From: Deltaproteobacteria bacterium
GTDB lineage: Bacteria > Desulfobacterota > Binatia > DP-6
Assembly (NCBI GenBank): GCA_005879205.1
Contig: VBLD01000109.1
Span: 2,459 to 20,421 of the forward strand
DNA: 17,963 nucleotides
Direction of reading: 5' to 3'
Each line of letters begins with the position of its first letter. Position 1 is the stretch's first letter. The notes beneath the pieces were generated by a model that saw nothing but the letters and a program-made list of their open reading frames with translations, did not search any database and had not been told where the DNA came from. Shown piece after piece: positions 1 through 6,598 of this stretch. The position numbers and the translations under genes are program-made.

Positions 1-797
1 TCGCACGCCCGGGGCGGGTCGGCGGTGAAGGTGTCGTCGTCGAAGAAGAGCTCCTTCATCTTCGGGAAGAGCCGCTTCATGTGCGCGACTTCCTCCAGAA
101 CGTTGCCCGCCGTCCGTACGCGGTAGGTATGGCCGGTGGTCACCTGCGGCCAGAGGCAGAACGTGCAGCGGGCGGGGCAGCCGCGACCCGTGTAGAGCGA
201 CACGTAAGGGTACTGGCAGTACGGGCTGTTGTAGCGCAGGTAGTCGAGGTCCCGGGCGTACACGTCGGTGACGAACGGCAAAGCGTCGAGCTGCTCGGTG
301 GTGAGCGGGGTGGACTCGTCGTTGTGCACCACTGTGCCGTTCTGCCGGAAGCTCAGACCCTTCACGTCGGCGAAGGGACGGCCCTCGGCGACTCCCACCA
401 CGGCCAGGTCGAACTCCTTCCGGGCCACGTAGTCGATCACCGGGGCGTAGCGGAGCGACTCCTCGGGCATGGAGGTCACGTGGCCGCCGACGAACCCGAT
501 CACGGTGTCCGGCTTGGCATCCTTGATCGCCTGCGCAGTCCGGACGTCGGCCCGGAACGACGGCGTGCTCGTGTGGACCACCACGTGGTCGTAGTCGCGC
601 GCGATGCGCACCGTCTCCTCGACGGAGAGGTTGAGCGGCGGCGCGTCGAGCAGCCGCGCGCCCGGCAGCATTCCCGCGGGATACGCGAGCCAGGTGGGAT
701 ACCAGAACGACCAGACCTCGCGCTTGGCCTGGTACCGTGAACCCGCCCCTCCGTCGAAGTCCTCGTAGGAGGGCGGATTCAAGAAGAGCGTCCGCAT
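1..797 (-). CDS. hpnJ: HpnJ-like hopanoid radical SAM protein (partial, C-terminus off the left edge)
   Basis: Reading leftward from an ATG at 797, the first 265 codons of a B12-binding-domain radical SAM protein are present. The N-terminus (MRTLFLNPPSYEDFDGGAG) and the following YQAKREVWSFWYPTW stretch match the family I know as HpnJ. The radical SAM cysteine cluster is visible as GRGCPARCTFCLWPQ (CxxxCxxC, [4Fe-4S] binding), followed by an FFDDDTF motif typical of the family. A strong ribosome site GGGGAGG lies 6 nt upstream (804-810). Established knowledge: HpnJ acts after HpnI/HpnK in making the cyclitol ether head group of bacteriohopanetetrol, through a SAM-radical ring rearrangement. 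Other hpn genes probably lie beyond position 1, but that is inference. It is transcribed divergently from the phosphonate operon. Identity is by remembered family sequence, not a search. Confidence 0.88.
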   Translation of the reverse strand, partial: MRTLFLNPPSYEDFDGGAGSRYQAKREVWSFWYPTWLAYPAGMLPGARLLDAPPLNLSVEETVRIARDYDHVVVHTSTPSFRADVRTAQAIKDAKPDTVIGFVGGHVTSMPEESLRYAPVIDYVARKEFDLAVVGVAEGRPFADVKGLSFRQNGTVVHNDESTPLTTEQLDALPFVTDVYARDLDYLRYNSPYCQYPYVSLYTGRGCPARCTFCLWPQVTTGHTYRVRTAGNVLEEVAHMKRLFPKMKELFFDDDTFTADPPRAC

Positions 798-803
798 GCT
801 CGT

Positions 804-810
804 CCTCCCC
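804..810 (-). promoter_or_regulatory. Ribosome binding site of hpnJ
   Basis: On the minus strand the bases read GGGGAGG, 6 nt before the ATG at 797. This supports the choice of start for the radical SAM gene. Confidence 0.6.
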
Positions 811-852
811 GGCGCGACGCGCACGCCAGCAGCCGAGACAACCAGTTGTGGG

Positions 853-870
853 CTTGACCGAACGGTCAAG
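853..870. promoter_or_regulatory. 18-bp palindromic operator candidate between divergent hpnJ and aepX
   Basis: CTTGACCG-AA-CGGTCAAG is an inverted repeat with two perfect 8-bp arms around a 2-nt centre. Symmetric TGACCG..CGGTCA sites are typical of TetR-type regulators. It sits 55 bp upstream of the hpnJ start. On the plus strand its TTGACC could double as a -35 element with TACATC (879-884) as a weak -10 for the aepX operon. The repeat is seen directly; the regulator class and promoter role are inference. No regulator gene is in the window. Confidence 0.5.
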
Positions 871-890
871 GGGGCGTGTACATCACTGCG

Positions 891-918
891 CACCGCCTGT
901 GCAAGCGGTCAGGCGGTG
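891..918. repeat. 9-bp inverted repeat (hairpin) in the aepX leader
   Basis: CACCGCCTG (891-899) and CAGGCGGTG (910-918) are perfect reverse complements separated by 10 nt. It lies downstream of the palindrome at 853-870 and upstream of all likely aepX starts, so it could form a leader hairpin or be a second operator. There is no T-run, so it does not look like an intrinsic terminator. Role unknown. Confidence 0.4.
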
Positions 919-1010
919 ACGTTGTCTCGCAGAGGAGAACGCTGTCCTTGCGGGGGAGGGCGGTGGCTCGCTATAAGGCCGGCGCCGGCCGCACCCGTGG
1001 AGTTGCACCC

Positions 1011-2654
1011 GTGACGCGCGCACCGCTCCTGCCGCTGCTCGCGCGAGGGCCTCTCGTCCTCGCCGCGGGCGCGCACGACGCGCTGTCCGCCAAGCTGGCC
1101 GAGGAGGCCGGATTCGACGCCATCTGGGCGAGCGGCTTCGGGATATCGGCGGTCCAGGCGGTCCCGGACGCGAACATCCTGACCCTCACCGAGACGCTCG
1201 AGGCGGTTCGCCACATCGTCGATGCCGTCCGCATCCCGGTCGTGGCCGATTGCGACAACGGCTACGGCAACGCGATCAACGTCATGCGGACCGTCGGCGA
1301 GTTCGAGCGAGCGGGAGCGGCCGGCATCTGCATCGAGGACAACGACTTTCCGAAGCGGTGCAGCTTCTACGCGGGCGTACGGCGCGACCTGGTGGCGGTC
1401 GACGAGCATGCGCGGAAGATCCAAGCGGCTACGGCGGCGCGGCGCGATCCGGCGTTCGCCGTGATCGCGCGCACCGAGGCGCTGATCGCGGGCCTCGGCG
1501 TCGAGGAAGCCCTCGCCCGGGCCCGGGCCTATGCGGCGGCCGGCGCCGATGCCGTGCTCGTTCATTCGAAGGCGCGGGACTTCGGCGAGTTGGCGTCGTT
1601 TGCCGCGGCCTGGGACGGGCCTGTCCCGCTGGTCGCCGTACCGACGACGTACCCGGGCGTCACCGCCGGCGAGCTGTCGGAGCGCGGGTTTCGCATGGCG
1701 ATCTTCGCCAACCAGGCGCTGCGGGCTGCGATCGTCGCCATGCGCGAGGCGCTCGGCGAGATCCGCCGCAGCGGCCGGGCGGCGACGGTCGAGGACCGGA
1801 TCGCTCCCCTCGAGGAGGTGTACGCGCTGGTCGGCGTCCCCGAGCTCAAGGCCAACGAGGAACGGTTTCTCTTCGCGGGCAGCGAGCCGCCGCGGGCAGT
1901 GATCCTGGCCGCCGGGTTCGAGCCGCAGCTGATGCCGCTCATCCAGGACCGGCCGAAGACCATGCTCGAGGTGAAGGGTCGCACGATCCTCGACCGCCAG
2001 GTGACGGCCCTCCATGCCTGCGGCGTGCAGGACATCACGGTGGTCCGCGGCTATCAGAAGGATCGGGTCGCGGCTGCGGGCGTGCGCTTCGTCGACAACG
2101 ACCGCTTCGCGGAGACGGGAGAGCTCTACTCGCTGCTGCGCGCCAGGGAGGCGCTCGGCGGGCCCTTCCTCTTCCTCTACGGCGACATCATCTTCGAGCC
2201 GGCGATCCTGGCGCGGCTCCTCGCCAGCCGGGCCGATGTCGCACTGGTGGTGGATCGTGCCTTCCACGACGCCTACCGCGCCGGTCTGGCGCCCGCGGGA
2301 GGTCCCTTCGACCTGGTGGTCACGGAGACGCCGCCCAACGGGCGCCGCTTCGTGGCGCCCGAGAGCGGCAGCCGGGTCGTGCGCATCGGTCCCGAGGTCG
2401 CGCCCGGGGAGGCGCACGGCGAGTTCATCGGCATGGCGATGTTCTCGGCGGCGGGGGCCGCCACCCTTCTCGACGTCCACGACGAGCTGGCGGGCGGCCG
2501 GGCAGAGGGCCTCGAGCACGCCAGCATGACGCAGATCCTCCAGGCGCTCATCGACCGCGGGCAGCCGGTCACCGCGGTCGACATCCACCAGGGCTGGATG
2601 GAGATCGACAGCTTCGAGGACTACCGGCGCGCGTGGGCGGAACTGGCACGCTGA
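1011..2654 (+). CDS. aepX: Phosphoenolpyruvate mutase with C-terminal nucleotidyltransferase-like domain
   Basis: 547 aa from GTG 1011. Residues 1-285 are a PEP mutase/isocitrate lyase superfamily barrel: IWASG (38-42), the Mg-binding stretch D80-C-D82-N-G-Y-G-N, the loop E109-D-N-D-F-P-K115-R-C117-S118, RTEALIAG and VHSK. The reaction would be PEP to phosphonopyruvate, the entry to C-P bond compounds. The loop is atypical: the family signature is EDK(x5)NS, here it is EDN(x5)CS. Residues 296-547 resemble a sugar-phosphate nucleotidyltransferase (AVILAAG, RPKTMLEVKGRTIL, GD at 391-392, WMEIDSFED), but the usual GxGxR is GFEPQ, so activity is doubtful. Family knowledge: PEP mutase-cytidylyltransferase fusions exist (Fom1, with the opposite domain order). 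Start is uncertain: TTG 948 (GAGGAG 932-937 upstream) and GTG 963 are alternatives. It overlaps the next gene and is the first gene of the phosphonate operon. Confidence 0.87.
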   Translation: MTRAPLLPLLARGPLVLAAGAHDALSAKLAEEAGFDAIWASGFGISAVQAVPDANILTLTETLEAVRHIVDAVRIPVVADCDNGYGNAINVMRTVGEFERAGAAGICIEDNDFPKRCSFYAGVRRDLVAVDEHARKIQAATAARRDPAFAVIARTEALIAGLGVEEALARARAYAAAGADAVLVHSKARDFGELASFAAAWDGPVPLVAVPTTYPGVTAGELSERGFRMAIFANQALRAAIVAMREALGEIRRSGRAATVEDRIAPLEEVYALVGVPELKANEERFLFAGSEPPRAVILAAGFEPQLMPLIQDRPKTMLEVKGRTILDRQVTALHACGVQDITVVRGYQKDRVAAAGVRFVDNDRFAETGELYSLLRAREALGGPFLFLYGDIIFEPAILARLLASRADVALVVDRAFHDAYRAGLAPAGGPFDLVVTETPPNGRRFVAPESGSRVVRIGPEVAPGEAHGEFIGMAMFSAAGAATLLDVHDELAGGRAEGLEHASMTQILQALIDRGQPVTAVDIHQGWMEIDSFEDYRRAWAELAR

Positions 2655-3157
2655 GCGCGGAACGTCCGACGGCGCGGCCTGCGGGTCCCTTCGTCGATCG
2701 CCTCCAGGCCGCGGGCTTCGACTTCTTCGTCGGGGTGCCGTGCTCGCTCGTCGGCCCCGTGATCGCGGAGCTGGAACGGCGCGGACTCTATCTTCCGGAG
2801 ACGCGCGAGGACGCTGCGCTCGGCGTGGCGGCGGGCGCGTACCTCGGCGGCCGCCTGCCCGTCGTCATCATGCAGAACTCGGGTCTGGGGGTCTCGCTGA
2901 ACGCGCTCGGCTCCCTCCACCTCCTCTATCGGATGCCCTGCCTCCTGCTCGTCACCTGGCGAGGCTACCGCGGCGAGGACGCTCCCGAGCATCTCGTCAT
3001 GGGCCGCGTGCTGCCGGACCTGCTGGACGTTCTCGGCATCCCGCATCGTGCGCCGGTGCCCGATACGGTCGAGGCGGACGTCGCCTGGGCGGCTGCCCAG
3101 ATCCGGGAGCGGCAGACGCCGGTGGCGCTCGTGGTTCTCCCCGGACTCTTCGCGTGA
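2633..3157 (+). CDS. Phosphonopyruvate decarboxylase, N-terminal (TPP PYR) subunit
   Basis: About 174 aa. It carries the pyrimidine-binding half of a TPP-dependent decarboxylase: GFDFFVGVPCSLVGP near the start, then a conserved Glu in ETREDAALGVAAGAYLGG, MQNSGLGVSLNALGSL and a RGEDAPEH-like segment. With the next gene it should convert phosphonopyruvate to phosphonoacetaldehyde, the irreversible step that pulls the PEP mutase equilibrium. The usual bacterial Ppd is one chain of about 380 aa; here the halves are separate genes, as in sulfopyruvate decarboxylase ComD/ComE. The start is unclear: there is no ATG; GTG 2633 overlaps aepX by 22 bp, and a CTG at 2651 would overlap the aepX stop as CTGA. 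Sulfopyruvate decarboxylase is the alternative reading, but the neighbours favour phosphonate. Confidence 0.83.
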   Translation: MGGTGTLSAERPTARPAGPFVDRLQAAGFDFFVGVPCSLVGPVIAELERRGLYLPETREDAALGVAAGAYLGGRLPVVIMQNSGLGVSLNALGSLHLLYRMPCLLLVTWRGYRGEDAPEHLVMGRVLPDLLDVLGIPHRAPVPDTVEADVAWAAAQIRERQTPVALVVLPGLFA

Positions 3158-3726
3158 CCCTCGCCGACGCGCTCGCGATCCTCGCTCCACGTATTCCCGC
3201 GGGCACCGCCTGCATCCACGCCAACGGCTACGTCTCGCGCGCCGGCTGCGCCGCGCGCGACCGCGAGGAATGCTTTTATATGATCGGCTCGATGGGGCTC
3301 GCCGCCTCGATCGGCCTCGGCGTGGCGCTCACCCGACCCGACCGCCGGGTCCTCGTGCTCGACGGCGACGGCAACGTCCTCATGAACCCCGGCGCCCTCG
3401 CCTCGATCGGCGCTGCGGCGCCGCCGAACCTGCACCACGTCTGCTTCGACAACGGCGCGCATGCGTCGACCGGCGGGCAGCGGACGATCTCGGATCACGT
3501 CCGGTTGGAAGAGGTGGCCCGCGCGTGCGGCTATCGCTGGAGCGGGCGGGTGGAGACGCCGGAGGCGCTGGCCGCGGAAGTGCCCGCGCTCCTCGGGCGC
3601 GAAGGCCCAGCCTTCCTACTGATCCGCATCGCGCTCGGCCCGCCGGGGCCGCCCGGCCCGCGCATCCCGCACGCGCCCGAGGCGATGACGGCACGCCTCC
3701 GCCGCGCCCTCGGTGCCGCGGCATGA
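3154..3726 (+). CDS. Phosphonopyruvate decarboxylase, C-terminal (TPP-binding PP) subunit
   Basis: 190 aa, GTG start overlapping the stop of the previous gene (GTGA), so the two halves are translationally coupled. It contains FYMIGSMGLAASIGLGVAL and the TPP/Mg-binding motif GDGN (71-74) followed about 25 residues later by CFDNGAH, where the family usually has NN. Phosphonopyruvate decarboxylases and sulfopyruvate decarboxylases share the GSMG and GDG..N(N/D) features. It is expected to form a heteromer with the PYR subunit and to act in the cytosol. The C-terminus carries a Pro/Gly-rich stretch (LGPPGPPGPRIP) before a short helix. It overlaps the aminotransferase start by 4 nt (ATGA). Confidence 0.85.
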   Translation: MTLADALAILAPRIPAGTACIHANGYVSRAGCAARDREECFYMIGSMGLAASIGLGVALTRPDRRVLVLDGDGNVLMNPGALASIGAAAPPNLHHVCFDNGAHASTGGQRTISDHVRLEEVARACGYRWSGRVETPEALAAEVPALLGREGPAFLLIRIALGPPGPPGPRIPHAPEAMTARLRRALGAAA

Positions 3727-4775
3727 TCCTCCTGAACCCCGGGCCGGTGAACGTTTCACCCCGGGTGACGGCCGCGCTCGGACGCGGCGACCTCTGCCAC
3801 CGCGAGCCCGAGTTCGGCGCCCTGCTCGCGTCTATTCGGCTTCGTCTCCTTCAGGCTTTCGCCCCGGCGGGCGGGTTCACCGCTATCGTGCTGAGCGGCT
3901 CCGGGACCGCGGCGCTGGAGGCGGCGGTGACGAGCGTCCTTTCGCCCCACGGCCGTCTGGTGGTCGTCGCCAACGGGGTGTACGGCGAGCGCATCGCCGC
4001 CATGGCCGCGGCCGCTCGTCTCGCGCACACGGTGGTGGAAGGTGACTGGACGGCGCCGCCCGATCTCGACGCGGTCGAGCGAGCGCTCTCCGCGCCCGAC
4101 GTCGAGGCCGTGGCCGTGGTCCATCACGAGACGACGACCGGGCTCCGGAACCCCGTTGCCGAGGTCGGCCGCCTGGCGCGCGCGCACGGGAAGCTGCTTC
4201 TGGTGGACTCGATCAGCGGTCTCGCCGGTGATCCGCTGGACGTCGAAGAGGCCGACCTCGTCGTCGGCACCGCCAACAAGTGCATCCAGGGCCTGCCGGG
4301 CATGGCCTTCGTGCTGGTGCGCGAAGCCGTGATCGAGCGGCTTCTGACCTATCCCCGGCGCTCCCTGTACCTCTCGCTCGCGACGTACCACGAGGCCGAG
4401 GTACCATTCACTCCCGCGGTGCAGGTGGCCTACGCCCTCGACGAGGCCCTCTGCGAGCTGCTCGACGAAGGTGTCGCGGCACGCATCGGCCGCCATGCGG
4501 CGGCGGCGAACCTACTGCGCGCCGGCTTCGAGCGCCGCGGGCTCCGGTTCGTGCTCCCGCCCGAGCTTCGCTCGAACTCCATCACCGCGCTCTGGCTCCC
4601 CCCGGGACAGCGCTACGTGGAGCTGCACGATGGGCTCAAGGCCCGCGGCTTCGTCATTTACGAGGGGCAGGGACGCCTCCAGCGCGACATTTTCCGGGTC
4701 GCCAACATGGGACATCTCCGGACGGCCGACTTCGAGTGCTTCCTCGGTGCCCTCGACGAGGTCCTCGCCCGATGA
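3723..4775 (+). CDS. phnW: 2-aminoethylphosphonate aminotransferase (class V, PLP)
   Basis: 350 aa, ATG overlapping the previous stop. The N-terminus MILLNPGPVNVSPRV is typical of the 2-aminoethylphosphonate:pyruvate and alanine-glyoxylate class V aminotransferases. The PLP features are visible: SGSGTAALEA phosphate-binding loop, HHETTTG, Asp162 in VDSISG, and the Schiff-base lysine K186 in GTANKCIQGLPG. In this operon it most likely runs in the biosynthetic direction, aminating phosphonoacetaldehyde to 2-aminoethylphosphonate. The catabolic role is less likely because no phosphonatase (phnX) is seen and the upstream genes make phosphonoacetaldehyde. Full length for the family and apparently intact. 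Confidence 0.88.
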   Translation: MILLNPGPVNVSPRVTAALGRGDLCHREPEFGALLASIRLRLLQAFAPAGGFTAIVLSGSGTAALEAAVTSVLSPHGRLVVVANGVYGERIAAMAAAARLAHTVVEGDWTAPPDLDAVERALSAPDVEAVAVVHHETTTGLRNPVAEVGRLARAHGKLLLVDSISGLAGDPLDVEEADLVVGTANKCIQGLPGMAFVLVREAVIERLLTYPRRSLYLSLATYHEAEVPFTPAVQVAYALDEALCELLDEGVAARIGRHAAAANLLRAGFERRGLRFVLPPELRSNSITALWLPPGQRYVELHDGLKARGFVIYEGQGRLQRDIFRVANMGHLRTADFECFLGALDEVLAR

Positions 4776-5497
4776 CGGCGATCATCCTCGCCGCGGGCGT
4801 CGGCAAGCGGCTCCTCGCGGCCTCCGGCGGCCGCCCGAAGTGCCTGGTCGAGATCGGCGGCAAGAGCCTCCTCGTGCGCCTGATCGACAATCTCGGCGAG
4901 GCCGGGGTGCGCGACGCGGTCGTGGTCACCGGCTTCGGCGCCGACGCGGTGCAGTCCGCCGTCGGCACGGCGGTCGGCGGCGTCCGGGTGCGGTGCATCG
5001 TCAACCCGCGCTACCGCGAGGGCGCCATCCTCTCGCTCTGGGCGGCGCGCGACTGGCTCTCCGGCCCCGTCGTCGTGATGGATGCCGACGTCCTGTGTCC
5101 GGCGGAGATGCTCCGGCGACTCGTCGGCTCGCCGCAGCCGAACTGCTTCCTGCTCGACGCCAGCGTCGTCGCCACCGGTGAGGAGCAGATGCTGCTCACC
5201 GCGAACGGTCGTGTCCGCGACATCGTGCGGGGCGGCGCCCCCGGATACGAGCTCGCGGGAGAGTCGGTCGGGTTCCTCAAGCTCTCGGCCGCGGCCGCGA
5301 GCCTGCTGCGCGACCTCCTCGCCGAGCGGGTCGCCCGCGGCGACACCGGGATCGAGCACGAGGAGGTCTACCCGGACCTGCTGGCGCACATTTCGGTCGG
5401 TTTTGAGCGAATCGACGGGATGCCGTGGACCGAGATCGACTTCCCCGAGGACATCGACCGGGCGGTACGGGAGATCCTGCCCCGTATCGAGTCATGA
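4772..5497 (+). CDS. pntC: PntC-like phosphonate (AEP) cytidylyltransferase
   Basis: 241 aa, ATG overlapping the previous stop. It has the full nucleotidyltransferase signature: AIILAAGVGKRL at the N-terminus, GRPKCLVEIGGKSLL, an NPRYREGAILSLWAARD segment, the metal-binding MDADVL, and PWTEIDFPEDIDRA near the C-terminus. The NP-Y / SLW / EID pattern is that of LicC/PntC-type cytidylyltransferases acting on phosphocholine-like small head groups. In this context the substrate is most likely 2-aminoethylphosphonate, giving CMP-AEP from CTP. This is the only one of three nucleotidyltransferase-like domains in the operon with an intact GxGxR, so it is the likely active one. Substrate is inferred from neighbours. 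Confidence 0.82.
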   Translation: MTAIILAAGVGKRLLAASGGRPKCLVEIGGKSLLVRLIDNLGEAGVRDAVVVTGFGADAVQSAVGTAVGGVRVRCIVNPRYREGAILSLWAARDWLSGPVVVMDADVLCPAEMLRRLVGSPQPNCFLLDASVVATGEEQMLLTANGRVRDIVRGGAPGYELAGESVGFLKLSAAAASLLRDLLAERVARGDTGIEHEEVYPDLLAHISVGFERIDGMPWTEIDFPEDIDRAVREILPRIES

Positions 5498-6594
5498 CCG
5501 CCCCCATTCGCGAGGCGTTCGTGGTCGCGGAGCCCGGAGATCCGCCGCGTTCCGTGGCCGGCGTTCCGCTCCTGGTTCGTACCATCCTCGTGCTCGAGCG
5601 GGCAGGAATCGAGCGTCTGACCGTGATCGGCGCCGTCCCCCCGGCCGATCCGCGCATCCACGTGCGGCTCGGCGCGGCTCCGGCGGTCCGCGCCGCGGCC
5701 GACGGCATGCTCCGGCTCGTGGTCGGACCCGGTGCGGTCATCGACGCGGCGCTGGTGCACGATCTCCAGGCCCGTGCGCCCGCGGGACGGGTCCTCGAGC
5801 TCGAGCACCAGGGCGCGCGGGTGCGCGTCGCGCCGGGCGCGCTCGTGGCGACGACCGACGGCACGCCCGCCGCGCCTCGCGCCGGCGTCCTCCTGCCCGC
5901 CACCGCCCCCGCGCCCGTCCTCGAGCGCGCGCTCCTCCGCGGCCTCGAGAACCCGCGCGACGGGCGCCTGGACCGTCTCCTGCACCGACGTCTCTCGCGC
6001 CCGCTCACCCGGCTCTTGCTCCGGACCCCGCTCTCGCCCAACGCGGTGACGCTGCTCGGCATCGCGCTCGGGGTCGCCGGCGGCGTCGCGCTCGGCGCCC
6101 CCACCCTCGGCGGCATCGTCGCGGGCCTGGCGTGCCTGATCGCCTCGGGCGTGCTCGACTGCTCCGACGGAGAGCTCGCGCGCCTGCGCTTCGCCGAGTC
6201 GCGCCTCGGCCACTGGCTCGACATGGCGGGAGACACGGTCGTGCACCTGGCGGTGCTCGGCGGGCTCGCGCGCCGGCTCCTCGGCGGCCCCGGCCTTCCC
6301 CGCGGACCCGTCCTCGCACTCCTCGGGATCGGCGTCCTCGCGTCGTTCGCGGTGATCAGCTGGAGCGAGCACGCCGAGAGCCGCCGGCACCGCGCCGGCG
6401 GCTGGGAGAACCGCGTGCTCGACGGCGTGCTCGCGCCGCTCTCGACGCGCGACTGGTACTTCCTCGTGGTGCCCTTCGTGCTCGCCGGCCGACTCGACTG
6501 GCTCGTGCTCGGCGCGGCCATCGGCTCGCAGGTGTTCTGGGTGGCCGCCCTCGTGCTGCTCGTGCGCGCGCTCGGGCGCGTGCGATCGCTCTGA
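5494..6594 (+). CDS. CDP-alcohol phosphatidyltransferase with N-terminal degenerate nucleotidyltransferase-like domain
   Basis: 366 aa from ATG 5494, overlapping the pntC stop by 4 nt. The membrane domain (about 160-366) holds the exact family motif DxxDGxxAR(x8)GxxxDxxxD as D222-C-S-D225-G-E-L-A-R230...G239...D243...D247, with several hydrophobic segments around it. The soluble N-terminal part (1-150) looks like a nucleotidyltransferase fold that has lost the LAAGxGxR and PK motifs but keeps a GVPLLVRTILVLERAGIERLTVIG-like core (positions 23-46). A similar fused layout is known in bifunctional inositol-phosphate cytidylyltransferase/DIPP synthases. The likely job is transfer of the phosphonate head group from CMP-AEP to a lipid alcohol at the inner membrane. 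The acceptor (diacylglycerol, polyol, hopanoid) cannot be read from sequence. It is the last gene of the operon. Confidence 0.82.
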   Translation: MTAPIREAFVVAEPGDPPRSVAGVPLLVRTILVLERAGIERLTVIGAVPPADPRIHVRLGAAPAVRAAADGMLRLVVGPGAVIDAALVHDLQARAPAGRVLELEHQGARVRVAPGALVATTDGTPAAPRAGVLLPATAPAPVLERALLRGLENPRDGRLDRLLHRRLSRPLTRLLLRTPLSPNAVTLLGIALGVAGGVALGAPTLGGIVAGLACLIASGVLDCSDGELARLRFAESRLGHWLDMAGDTVVHLAVLGGLARRLLGGPGLPRGPVLALLGIGVLASFAVISWSEHAESRRHRAGGWENRVLDGVLAPLSTRDWYFLVVPFVLAGRLDWLVLGAAIGSQVFWVAALVLLVRALGRVRSL

Positions 6595-6598
6595 CCGT

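Noticed and set aside
909..2588. Long open frame (559 codons) on the minus strand opposite the PEP mutase gene
   Set aside because: It is rich in Arg, Asp, Gly and His with no family motif, as expected for the antisense of a high-GC gene, and the plus strand has clear catalytic motifs.
3154..3726. Acetolactate synthase or sulfopyruvate decarboxylase identity for the TPP gene pair
   Set aside because: Acetolactate synthase is far longer and has an FAD domain. Sulfopyruvate decarboxylase cannot be excluded by motif, but the PEP mutase and AEP aminotransferase on either side make phosphonopyruvate the better substrate.
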